From Lojkania enalia (taxonomy: Eukaryota; Ascomycota; Dothideomycetes; Pleosporales): DNA of 64,000 nt. The notes under the pieces were generated by a model that worked only from the letters and a program-made list of their open reading frames with translations, ran no database searches and was not told where the DNA came from. The DNA is taken from positions 1-64,000 of the forward strand of contig ML986686.1 of the NCBI GenBank assembly GCA_010094045.1. The letters are read 5' to 3'. The position numbers were made by a program, and so were the translations under genes. Positions 12,390 through 23,600 of this stretch are shown here, in pieces. The first letter of the stretch is position 1. Every line of letters begins with the position of its first letter.

Positions 12390-13016
12390 TAGTCTACTTG
12401 AAACTGGGAAGAATCTTTGACGCCAGTGTTGGCCCGGGAATCCAAAGACACGTTTATCTGTACGTCTGCGGCCGATAGTGGAGGAAGTCTAGGAGAAAAA
12501 ATTGAGAACGTAGTTCAAGTCCTTTTCAAGCTTGGACGACTACTCTTCTTTAGCATAACATTTATAGATGAGGCGAGTTCTATGTTCCGTAAACGTGTGT
12601 CCTATGATTATAGCTGGGAGCAATCGCAGGGCAATCAATTCTTGGATGAAATAGATGAGTTGAATAAGTCCAGAATACTCATTATATTTTTCTGTCGCGC
12701 AACTTCCCGAGCCAATTAGATCGTGCAGTACTTCCTCGTGTCACAGTGTTCCTGTATACCTGGTTTCCATCTGCCGAAACCATGCTACAGATCCTGGAGA
12801 TTTTCCTCAAAGACGAAATTATAGACCTGAAATTAAATCCTCGTGGAATTGCGGAGGGGACTGAAAACTTTACCGTTCCAATTTGCAAATATTATTTGTC
12901 TAGGCGGCTTTCACTTGTGATCATTTCGTTCGCAGGGAACATCCTATCAAGATTATTAGGCAGGCACACTTCGAGAAAGCATTTCAATAAAGCACATCAA
13001 ATTTGTAAGATATAGC
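12390..13016 (+). pseudogene. Dead AAA+ ATPase (Msp1/spastin-like), RIP-type damage
   Basis: Three plus-strand fragments in different frames line up in the order of one AAA+ domain. At 12,391-12,411 the reading SLLETGK sits where Walker A GPPGTGK belongs. A frameshift follows, then LARES, TFICTSAAD, Walker B FIDEASSMF, the conserved SWEQSQ and FLDEIDEL (12,417-12,716), a stop, and from 12,746 ILEIFLKDEIIDLKLNPRGIAE, the small-lid region. The four Walker A codon changes are all C-to-T or G-to-A transitions, the direction RIP produces. With frameshifts, stops and a lost P-loop it cannot be functional. The parent family is the fungal membrane-protein-extracting or microtubule-severing-like AAA group; the exact subfamily is uncertain. 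Confidence 0.6.
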
Positions 13017-14486
13017 TTTAAAGATATCAGGGCGTTTACGGATGAATTTGATCGAATGGCATTGTTAAATATAGTATAGGAATAGAATACAGAAAGTAGG
13101 GGAGTTCGGCTCAAGAGCAATGAGATTAGAGTCAAAAGAAGGAAAATGGACCGTTTCTGGATGGAGATAGTAGGACTTAGAATCCTGCAGTCATCATAAT
13201 AATGCTTTTGCTATCCACGAAACACCACTTGCCTAATCTCGAATCTGTATGAACATATTTCTGACACGTTGACCATCCTCGAAGAATTGGACGGGAGCAC
13301 CGCGGGTTACTTCTACCATGGAGAAGATTTTGGCGCTCTATGAAGAACAATCTCAATATACACTGCAAAAATAGAAGAGCAAGCAGATACTAGTCTTGAG
13401 GATTCTTTCCAAGTTATCCTCATCTGATGTCAAAAACCCTGACCTATCATGTTGCGAACTGAGGGTAGCTAACCTAAATGATTGGTCGACATGTTACCGA
13501 GCACTCTTATGGTCTTATCAATCGGCGAGGTACCACTTAGCCCAAAGGCACCTCGTTAGTATCCGTCGACATCGACTAGTCCATTGGAACGCCGTTATTG
13601 TCGATGAGATAGTCAATGAATCGGAGCAGCGAGAAGCTTTCGACTACCGTTATAATTGGAGCGGTTATCTTGCATTTAGTTTCGTATGAGCCACTATAGT
13701 CAAAAAAGGCGGCATTATCCTGAAACATCATCATTTCTAAGTCACTTCGAATCTTTATCATGCACTTACCGAGCTGCGTGAATCATTCGAAGTTTGCTAG
13801 ATGAACCTCAATATATGGATTGACGCATAATGATTCAACTAGAAGGACTTAGACGAACGAGTAGCGTAGCTGACGATGACTCAAATATTTTCTGAGGTCA
13901 TTGTCATGAGCGGCTGCTTGAGAACTCCGATCCCGGGGGTCGCCACCGAGCCACCAATTGTAAGGGAGTTAATCTCGTCCAGGATATACTGAAAAGTGAA
14001 ATGGGGGTGGCTCATGTCCTAGATTAGGTGGTAGTTTATTCAATTTGGATAGCCATGACGCGTGTTTTCAGAGTCGTTCTGATGAGGACCATGGATCCTA
14101 CAAGAGATTGTAATTCCTCCCTTAATGTTCTTTTGGTATGGTATATTTTTCTCTACAAAAGAGCTAAAGAAATTACATTGCCTCTTCAGCGAAGGAGGTC
14201 GGGCAACAGAGTTTGAAGATAGCTTTCTGTCACATAAAGAACTGCTTGCAAAGATAAGCCATACCTTGTTCCGCTTGTGCTTGTACTCCTACAATAGGAT
14301 GCCCCAATCATATGCTACACGATAAATAAAAATCCAGTAATTCAAATGGCTATAAAGTCTTTTAATTTTACTGTCGGTCTGTCTTACTATATTGTCTAAT
14401 TCAGCTCTAGAGTACGTGATCAAGGATTAAAGCATTACCCAGCAACTCAGCAAGTCCATTGGCTCAGAAACCTTGATTCCTAGCAT
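13017..14486. mobile_element. AT-rich decayed sequence with possible LTR/primer-site junction
   Basis: No intact gene. At about 13,935-13,975 a short GC-rich block ends in ccaccaattgtaagggag. Read on the minus strand this is ..ccttaca followed by attggtgg, the layout of an LTR end (ACA) plus a TGG-starting primer-binding site, which would make it the edge of a minus-strand LTR element lying to its left. Frames around it (13,396-13,760 and 14,028-14,325) are short and unrecognisable. Confidence 0.25.
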
Positions 14487-16030
14487 CTACGGTCTGCCAA
14501 ACCCCACCAACTTCTCTTTCTCCATCCAATCATACACCTGGCTAGCCGCCCTTGGAACCTCATTCTTCCACTCTACCCCTTCTTGCATTTCAATGACCTC
14601 ATGCACAAACTCGAACAAGCTATCTACAAGACACTTTACCTCTTCGACTGAGTTCTTCGCATGGAAACTGATCTTTAGTCTCGTCTCGCCCTTGGGCACA
14701 GTCGGATAGTCAACTGGGAAGACGCTGAATCCCGCAAAAGTGAGGTGGAAGAAGAGCCAGTAGTGGTATGGTTCCTTAGTGCGGATGGGCGCAATATGTG
14801 TCATGAAGGGCTGGGCTTCCCAATCACTTGTGGCGAGTGGGATGCGTAGGATGGAGAGATCCTGGGCGGTTTTCCAGAGCGGATGGGAAGTGATAAAAGA
14901 GAAGAATGTGCGGGTGAGATGCTGCACGTGCGATCTAGCCTGAACAAGTGTCAGCATCTCTAGAACCGAGGTTTATGAACAATCATATACTTGGTCTACT
15001 TCGGGAGTAGGTAGGATATTGTACCCTGCTCGGATCGCTGCAACGAAAGGGAAGGATGGAGCTGTCGAAAAGATGACTGATTTGGAGAAATTGATTAGAG
15101 CCGCCCGGACGGTGCTGCTTCCCATAACGATCGCTTGCTATGGCATCAGCTTCAGCGCATAACCGAGCACTAGAATGCCGCACCTCCACTAGAGCACATG
15201 GCCTTCCCAAATGTATGCAGCCTTATTGCAATATCTTTCTCTAACCCAAGTTCCGATACAAGCCCTTTTCCCTGTTTCCCTAATATCCCCGTACTGTGCG
15301 CCTCGTCGACTACAAACTGGACGATTCCCTTTGCCTCTGAAAATACTTCCCTGGCGACATCAACTAGTTCTTGTAGCGGGCATATATCGCCGTCCATACT
15401 ATACACCGACTCTACTGCAACAATGACACATCGCTTGCCTTGCCTGATCAGCGGTTGCGAGTCCGCGATTGAGAGGAGCGTGCTACGAAAAGACTCGACG
15501 TTATTATGTGTGAATTCTTTCCGCGCCATAGCGAGGCTTTGATTCATGCCTTCACGCGTGCTCGCGTGGACGAGCGCATCGTAGACAATTACGTCGCCCA
15601 GACGTGGTATCGCGCTCCATATTGCGACATTACCCTCAAAGCCCGAGCTAACGACCAGCCCCGTTTCAGCGCCATGGTAGTCGGCGATGCGGCGCTCGGT
15701 CTCCTCGAGATACAAGGAGTTGCCATCGATAACTCTGGAGCCACATGCACCGGGAGTGAAATCGGGATATTTCGCTAACTCGCTAAGGAACTCAGTACGC
15801 AGTATTCCTGAAGAACCAAGGGAAAGAATGTCGTTGGACGAGAAGTCCACCGCATTGCTGACTTGCCAAGTGTTTTGAAGGGCAAGGAAGAAGCTTTGGT
15901 TTGTACGGCGCATGTCGAGCGCCTCGGTAAGGTTGCGCGTAAATATGTCTTGGTTCCTTCGCGATTGCGCGTCGATCTTCTGACTACGGATCCGAAACGA
16001 TAGATTCTCGCCGATTGGTGTAGCTTCCAT
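14487..16030 (-). CDS. Alpha-oxoamine synthase (PLP-dependent, class II aminotransferase fold)
   Basis: Three exons, complement(join(14487..14939,14991..15133,15184..16030)), 480 aa. The first intron (50 bp, GTGCGG donor, CAAG acceptor) is chosen because it restores the family string AIVMGSSTVRAAL; the second is 51 bp with GTATAT donor and GCTGAC branch. Motifs: GSRVIDGNSLYLEETE, YDALVHAS, VVAVESVYSMDGD-type core, DEAHSTG (Asp242, His245) and TFGKAM with Lys276 as the expected Schiff-base lysine. This is the family of AONS (BioF), ALA synthase, Kbl and serine palmitoyltransferase, which condense an acyl thioester with an amino acid and release CO2. Length is that of stand-alone BioF/Kbl/SPT subunits, much shorter than Fum8. 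It shares a divergent 1-kb region with the ketoreductase. Near a thioesterase-less HR-PKS the likely job is chain release with an amino acid, like FUM8; a biotin-type role is the alternative. Confidence 0.88.
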
Positions 16031-17052
16031 GATTGCTTGGGCGTGAGCGGGGTCAAACTAGGCGTCTAGACGGAGAAGAAGGTTCATGAAAGATTGCATA
16101 TCTGTTCCCGAGACCATTGAAGTGACTTCTCTTGCAGTCTAGGTACTCTTACGGCGCCACAATCCTAGGCGAGCGGTCGCCTAATGAAGAAGGCTCTCCG
16201 CGGGACAATACGCTAGTTGTACAAGGGTACTCTTTCATCATCTGCATGCACACGTATGCAGGGCAGCCGATTGAGGCTATCCGAAAAGTTGTGGGGGCGA
16301 AAACTAAAGGCAGTCAGGTCCTGCGCAAGAAACAGCAACGTTGATTGGAGAGCTAATATTAGCCTTACAGGTGTGGTTTGGGATAATTTAGAGTAGGGCG
16401 GGGGCGGGTAAAACAGCCGGAACGATGTTCGTCTTCTTAGGGTTCAGACGAATCGCCACAACGCAAGTGGTCTGTGGGTGAGTGATATGATCACATGACC
16501 TATCCCACCTCCAAAGCAATTTTGGAGATTACGTGCGTTAGAACTCGTCTATCCTAGTAGAATAAAATCCCCTTGCATACTGAAACGAGGCGCAATGCAA
16601 CTCGGCCACGAGTCACAAAATAAATTACTAGGCTAGCACGCATCTATATGCAACCCTAAAGCTACCACGGTATCGGAAGCTTTCGCCAAGTCCCCGGGTG
16701 GCAAAGCTCGGGGAGTATCGTACATACAGCCTGGCCTAGCGCCTACCTAGATACCTGGGGACTCTCATAGGAACGTTAACTCGGGAATTGAGCCAGCACT
16801 AGATCGTTAAAAATTCGCGACAGAGCGGGCCAAATATTAATGAATAGCCTTCTATATCTAACTCTATATACGAGGACATGATACTGTATGTAATTCTTCA
16901 AATGAATTTACGTACACTATAATTGGTTGTATTAAGTTCAATGCACGGCTTACGTGCCTAGGATTCGTTCCGTGCGAGTCTCCTTTTCTATCACGTCGCA
17001 CACACCCAAGGAATCACTTGACACGCCTTGATCACGACAATTCAAGCAGAAG
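16031..17052. promoter_or_regulatory. Divergent promoter region between oxoamine synthase and ketoreductase
   Basis: About 1 kb without a supported ORF separates two head-to-head pathway-like genes, so it likely holds both promoters. It becomes AT-rich towards the ketoreductase, with ttaattaatg-like and tata motifs around 16,840-16,875. A G-rich run (gggcgggggcggg) lies at 16,396-16,408. I could not find a convincing repeated operator. Confidence 0.45.
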
Positions 17053-18128
17053 ATGAGTGGACAAAATGTGTTCGTTGTGGGAGGCTCAGCCGGGTTGGGC
17101 AAGGAGATGTCAAAGGTGTTGGCTGCACAGGGCGCCAATGTGACCATCTTCTCGCGCGATCAGACGCGGCTTAAAGAGGCGAAACAGGAGATACTAGCTA
17201 CAAGAAAAGCGGAAACACAGGCTGTTGTCGCAGTGGCAGCGGATATGTCCAAGGCGGCCACGGTACTCGCTCCCTCCAGTCAGCGATGCGCGGTGCTAAT
17301 TGCGCCTCCAGGCTCAACACGTCCTCTCATCGCAGCCACAGCTTCCGGATGCGCTCTTCTGCGTGGCTGGAGGAACTGCGTACGAGCTGGGTTTTCTAGT
17401 TGACGTGGAGCCGGAGCAACTTGAGAGATGTATGAACAATAATTACTATGCTAGCCTGTATCCTGCGCAATCCATTCTCAAGGCTTGGATTAAGGACGAC
17501 AAGAACTCGAAAGAGACGCCTTCGAAGCCAAAGCTCAGGAAAATTATCTTCGTGAACAGCTCTGCGTCTCTAGTCCCTACACCGGGATACATCGCATATT
17601 CTGGTATGTCTTACTCTGTCTGGTATCTTGAAGGAATTCTTGTTGACACCATGCATAGCGGGGAAATGCGCTCAACGGGCTCTGGCTGACACCCTGAGAA
17701 CTGAGGTACTCCGCTACAATAATCCTAAATCTACCTACGCCGTGCAGTGCGTCTTCGCACACAACTTTATCACACCCACTTTCATCGAGGAGCAGAAACA
17801 CAAGCCCGACCTCACCAAGCGTCTCGAAGGCACCACAGGTGATCTAGCGGAGCTCGAAAAGTCGGGAAAGTTCCCGTATGCTGCAAAGATCGCACCTGAG
17901 ATAGTTGCCGCGATCGACAAAGGCGATTTTGCCATTATGGATGGAAGGTTTGAGCCCCAGATCTGCTGGGCTGTGTCGATTGGATCGAGTCCGAAAAGAG
18001 GACTGGGCATATGGGATTCATGTCTTGCGCTTCTAGCGTGTCTTGTGTGGCCTTTTGTCAGGTGGACTAACGACAGAGAAGCAGAGGGTGATGCGTATCG
18101 CCAAATGGGCAAGGAAGAGAGGAAGTAA
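17053..18128 (+). CDS. 3-ketodihydrosphingosine reductase-like SDR (Tsc10/KDSR, FUM13-type)
   Basis: Three exons, join(17053..17262,17312..17603,17659..18128), 323 aa, with introns of 49 and 55 bp (branch GTGCTAAT and GTTGAC). The Rossmann motif is VVGGSAGLG (residues 8-16). The catalytic Ser lies in FVNSSAS (153/154), and the second splice rebuilds Y166-S-A-G-K170, the YxxxK motif. The C-terminal half carries FAIMDGRFE and SPKRGLGIWD, characteristic of Tsc10/KDSR rather than of generic SDRs, and a terminal hydrophobic segment (LALLACLVWPF) for ER-membrane attachment. The known enzyme reduces 3-ketosphinganine with NADPH; in fumonisin biosynthesis the related FUM13 reduces the C-3 ketone of the polyketide-amino acid product. 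Its place between the oxoamine synthase and the PKS suggests such a pathway copy. It could instead be the primary-metabolism enzyme; checking for a second Tsc10 gene would decide. Confidence 0.87.
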
Positions 18129-18241
18129 TCATGGACAATCTATTCTTTCCAAGCAGAGTGGAATATTGTAGAATCTTTCCTATAGTAATAGCTAATGCCC
18201 GAAAATAATGATCCCCTTTCCAACCATATGCTCTCGACAAT

Positions 18242-19618
18242 CTACCGCCCATCCTCACTGTTCGTATGAACACTCGTATGAGGTTTGTCTACACTAGCAT
18301 CACTATGCGCAGTCGGAGTCTTGGACTCCAAATTGGGAGACGTAACAAACACCATATCCAGCTGACCGTCTCCAAGGCTGATGCTAATCGCCATCGGGTC
18401 CGGTCTCGGCCTTTTGGAGGGCGGCTTGAACCACGACGGTAACCCGCGGCGTGAATTGCTGTCAATCTCACTACTCTGTCTGCCTCGAGCGAAAAGGGAG
18501 CGAAAGAACGAACGCACGGATGCAGAGCCGGGCAGCGCGTTGAAGACCTTGGGCAGCGAGGGGAACCCCATAATGAGGAATCCGGCGGCAATTTCAGCAG
18601 CCATCCACAAGACAAGGTCAGAACCGTAGTAGATCATGTCGTTGGCATCATACGTCTTGAAGAGATAGTAGATGCGGACGGTAGCAGCTGCGGTTGCACT
18701 GCAGCTCGTTAGTCGCAAGTTAGTAAGCCGCCTAATCGAGTGTTGACTTACAAGATACCAACTACGAATAGCAAACTCATACCAATCTTTTGCTTCCTAG
18801 TAACGTTCAACCCCCATATTACTTTCTGTGGCAGCATCAGGATAATAATATCAGAAAGCAAATTGATAAAACCCGATGCCTTCGCATGCTTAGTGATATC
18901 AATCGGGCAATGCCCGCCTGCCTCCCCGGCTGCAATCAGAAACGGATTCCAAATCTTCTCCCGCGGCTTGCACTGCCAGATCTCGGTGATAGTACCAATG
19001 CCATAGAAGAGCACGTTAGACCAGATGAGTGCGTGCGAGACCCAGAAGAAGGCGTTGCGCTGTTTCATCGGTACGAAGATTCGAATCCAGGAGAGGAGAA
19101 TGGCGACTTTGATGAGCATGATGCTGAGGCCATAGAGAAGGGACATAATGTGCGATTTCTGAGGGGGCATTAGTGCTGGTCCGGCGCGGGGTAGGGGAAT
19201 TCAGCGTACGTAGAGCACATCAGATAGAGTGCGGAGCGAAACATTCCAAGTGTGCACATGGTAGACTTCACCGCCCATCAACAGGATCTCGTAAAGAAAA
19301 CCTGCATAGAGACCCTAAGTGAACATGGTCAGCAAATGGCCATCATTCCATCCTATAACGATCAATACATACCAAAGCCGAAATAAAAAGTGCATCCTCA
19401 ATGTACACTCTCTTCGTAACGACTCTCGATGCAAGCCGTAATAAGAATGCTAGTCCCGCAATCACCGCGCAGAGGGTCGCAACTCCAATCGCGATTCCAC
19501 CATTTCCACCCGGATTGGCGAGATCAGGCATGATACCAGATGGAGGCTCCATGGCGGGCATCTCCCACAAGGCGTTCAGTTCCTCTGGAGACATCATGGC
19601 AAGCGTCGCTGGATCCAT
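18242..19618 (-). CDS. Fungal rhodopsin-domain 7-TM membrane protein (SAT4/PTH11-like)
   Basis: Four exons, complement(join(18242..18698,18752..19158,19210..19314,19373..19618)), 404 aa; all three introns are 51-58 bp with GT-AG ends and branch sites (CACTAAT, GACTAAC). After an acidic/proline-rich extracellular N-terminus come about seven hydrophobic helices: IAIGVATLCAVIAGLAFLL, VYIEDALFIS.., YAGFLYEILL, MSLLYGLSIMLIKVAILLSW, FFWVSHALIWSNVLFYGIG, GFINLLSDIIILMLP, then MSLLFVVGIFATAAATVRI and AAEIAAGFLIMG. The WQCKP between helices and the helix IKVAILLSWIRIF are typical of the fungal rhodopsin-domain family, members of which often lie in secondary-metabolite loci. The C-terminal tail of about 120 residues is Ser/Pro/Arg-rich and cytoplasmic. 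No retinal lysine is claimed. Function is unknown; it may be a receptor-like or membrane-organising protein. Divergently placed to the PKS. Confidence 0.8.
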
Positions 19619-20621
19619 TCTGATTATTTTTGTTAGGACACTTCGTATGGAATGCGAATGTACAACTCCTCGTACAAATAACGGTACGCTGCTACTTGAG
19701 AACGCGAGGAAAGATGGGAGGATTTACAGTCTAAATCAGCCCCCACCATGCGCACCCGCCCGATAGACCCACCTGAGCACGGCCGAAACAGCACATGGGT
19801 CTATTGTGTTTAGATCCTAAATCGGGCCGTTCCTTTGCGGTGGCTTTTAACAAGTCTTAGTCCCCGAGGGCGTCCAGCCACAGCGCATTTAGAGCCCTCT
19901 TTGCAGACCTATCATCATGAACACTCCAAGCAGATGTCCTGACACACATACGAGAGCATACTTAGTGTCTCGTACTCCCGCAGATACATCACGTCGTCAT
20001 CAGCCATTCGGGAACTTGGCAGAGGCAGAGGTGTCTCTGCCCACAATTTGGCCCCTCCGTAATGAACACTAAAAAACGCCTCAACCGAGAAGTGGTCAAA
20101 GCGTCAATTGGCTATGTTCAAACGCTTAGCGAATTTGGGCGCCTGATACATACTGCTAAGCAGGGGCTAGCCCCATCATTACTGGAAGCATGCTGTGCAC
20201 ATTCAACCTACCAAGCTTCTCGGCAGCGGCTTTGTATCGTGATCCTTGCAAGGCAGAAACATTAAGAAGGCGGAAATAGACGAAGAACAGGAGAGGGCAG
20301 ATCCTTGTCCCAGGACCCAAAAGGCTAAACTGAAACAAATGAAAGGTAAGGGTTCCGGGTTGCATCGGGTGGGCGAAGAAAAGAAATTGAATTGGGGGTT
20401 TCCATGTGAAAGTGAGGGTGCCTATTAGGTGGGGTATTTGGAGTAGGGATTATATAGGGGCCTGATGTCTAGGGACCTGCATATCACGAATCCTTTCGAC
20501 GGCTTTCATAGCTAGCACTTCTTGTCAATTGAGCATGTAGCCTAGCTGTGCGCTCAGAAGCTCCACTTGACCACTGCAACGGACCAACTGCTGCCATCGC
20601 GTTCGCTTCAATTCTTCCGAA
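19619..20621. promoter_or_regulatory. Divergent promoter region between the 7-TM gene and the PKS
   Basis: Roughly 1 kb of non-coding DNA lies between two head-to-head genes. A short A/T-rich box (gggattatatagggg, about 20,445-20,460) sits 160 bp upstream of the PKS start and could be its core promoter. Scattered CGG and CCG triplets exist, but no symmetric Zn2Cys6 site stands out. Confidence 0.4.
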
Positions 20622-23600
20622 ATGGCATCGATAGCAGAACCAGTTGCCATCGTAGGGCACGCTTTTAGGCTGCCTCCAGATATAGAAGACGAATCTGGTT
20701 TCTGGGAGATGCTCGAAACTGGCCGCAACGTGAGAACAGAATGGCCTAAATCACGTGCCAACCTAGACTCGTTCTACTCAGCGGACTCAAAGGGCGACAA
20801 TAAGGTAAAGTACATCCGAGAAAGTACGGATACAGTGGAACTGACGACTGTAGTTGACGGCACGCGGCGCCCACTTCTGCGCCCAAGATCCTGGAATCTT
20901 CGATGCGCCTTTCTTCAGCATAACGTCCAAGGAGGCCGCGTCTATGGACCCACAACAACGCTGGCTTTTGGAAACATCCTATCGAGCGTTGGAAAACGCC
21001 GGCTTGCCAGCCGAAAAAGTATCCGGAACGCAGACAGGCGTCTTCGCAGCCTCAATGACAGAAGATTACACTCGCATGATTTCTAAAGACCCCGATGACG
21101 CGCTCCCGAACACAGGTACAGGCAATAATGCATCAATTCTAGCTAACAGACTAAGCTGGTATTTCGATATGCGCGGCCCTAGCATCACCATAAATACGGC
21201 ATGCTCGTCTAGTATGATCGCCATGCATCTCGCGTGCCAGTTCCTGCAGAGCGGTCAATGCAACGTAGCGTTGGTTGGTGGCGCCAGTGCGCTCCTTAGC
21301 GTGGAAAGCTCACTACAACTCTCCGCCATGAACTTCCTTGCGCCAGACGACCTCTGCCATAGCTTTGATTCACAGGCACATGGGTACTCGAGAGGCGAAG
21401 GTGTGGTTGTTATGGTGTTGAAGAAACTATCAGATGCCGTTCATGATGGCGACACTATACGTGCTGTCATTCGAGCAACTGGGACTAATCAAGATGGTCA
21501 TACGCCGGGAATAACGCTCCCCAATCCGGCGGCACAAGAAGATCTTGTGCGAAGAGTGTATAAAAGCTGTAATCTCGGCTTTGAAGAGACGAGGTATTTC
21601 GAAGCTCACGGGACGGGAACACAAGCAGGGGATTCGGCTGAGGTGAATGCACTGGGTCGCGTCTTCCGCTCTTGTAGAAGCTCGACAGAGCCTCTTTACA
21701 TGTAAGTCGCCCGAAATCACTGTTTATGTTATCTATGCATCTAATGCGGATGTTAGCGGCTCGGTCAAGTCCAACATCGGACACCTTGAGGGAGCGAGTG
21801 CCCTCGCTGGAATTCTGAAATGTACGCTTATGCTGGAACGTGGTTTGATACCGCCCCAGGCGTTATTTCAGAAGATGAATCCCAAAATCAACGCCAAATT
21901 CTACAATATCCAGGTTCCCACCAAGTGTACGCCGTGGCCCACCTCAGGACTTCGTCGAATCTCGATTAACTCGTTTGGCTTCGGTGGATCGAACGGCCAC
22001 ATGATCCTTGACGATGCATATCATTTGCTAGAAAGGCTCGCGTTAAAAGCGATCCACAACACTCGAATCCCACTTTGTGGCGCACAGGTCCATAGCTTGA
22101 TCGGAGAAGCTCAGTGGCCCTTAGCCGATGTAAACGTACCTGCGCCAGTATCAGTCAGCTCACGATCATCTGGTCCGGGATCTTCTGCCATGGAGACAAT
22201 ACCATCACAGACCACAGCTTCAGACACGTTCTCTCCCAGCCCTACTCTCCGCCTCCTCACCTTCTCCTCTCGAGACGAAGCAGCTTTACGTCGAACCTTT
22301 GAGCAGTACTCTTCGTACTACCATGACAGCATATCAGGATTTTCCGACAAAGCAGATAGATTGGCATACGTGCTATCTGAACGACGTAGTCTTATGCCGT
22401 GGCGATCCTTTGCTATAGCCCACGAATTCACTAGAGCGCCGTTGGACTTCGCTCCTCCTGTCCGATCGTCCCGCGACGTAGGATTAGCATTCATCTTCAC
22501 AGGACAAGGCGCACAGTATGCTGGCATGGGCAAGGAACTGCTCCGATATAGAGTGTTCGAAGAGGCCATTTCTCACGCTGGAAGAATATTTAAGGAGCAA
22601 GGGGCTAACTGGGATGTGCTAGGTATGGCGTCTTTTACCATTTTCGAAACCGCGTTCACGAACTGACCCATGCTAGATGAGCTAGAAATTGCAGAGCGCA
22701 TTGATCGACCAGAATTTAGCCAGCCGCTCTGCACGGCTCTGCAAGTCGCTCTTTCGGAGCTTCTAAAGTCGTGGAACATCACGCCTGCCGCAGTTATCGG
22801 CCACTCTTCTGGTGAAATTGCCGCAGCGTATGCCGCCGGGATGTTGTCAATTGACTCTGCATGCCGGATAGCGTATCATCGTGGAAGACTAGCCGGTGAA
22901 ATTGCTAGGTTGGGCTTATATGCGATGATGTCAGTCAACCTCTCAGAAGAGACCCTTCATCCGTACTTAGCAAAGATACCCCTTTCTGGAGATATCCATG
23001 TTGCCTGCGTGAATAGTCCGCTGAACATTACGCTTTCGGGCGAGGAGACGGATCTCGCTACATTGAAGATGCACCTTGACGAGGACGGCATCTTCGCACA
23101 GAAGCTGAAGACAGGAGTTGCGTATCACTCTCCGGCTATGCAGGCTATAGCAACAGAGTACGAGACTTGTCTAAATAGTCTCAACCAAGGAGCGCGGTGC
23201 GAGACCTCTGCGGTGATGATCTCGTCCGTGACTGGCAACGTCGTCTCGGCGTCCGTTGCGTCGCGACCTCGGTACTGGGTTGATAACCTCGTGTCTCCGG
23301 TTCGATTTGCAGATGCACTTCAGTATATGATGGTAATTGCTCCTAAGGACGGCCACAACCTCAAGATCCACGAGCTTCTAGAGATAGGCCCTCATGGCGC
23401 GCTTCGACGATCAATCAGCGACACCATGACCACGGTAGGGAAGAAGGTCCGGTACGCATCACTCTTGTCACGGTTCGATTCGGCTGTAAAAACGAGCCTC
23501 GAAGCTGCTGGGAGCCTGTTTACAAGAGGCATTCCTGTGGATATCGCTGCAGTCAACCAGATAGAGAAGTTGAATGAAGCCACTCCTGCTCTAGTGGATA

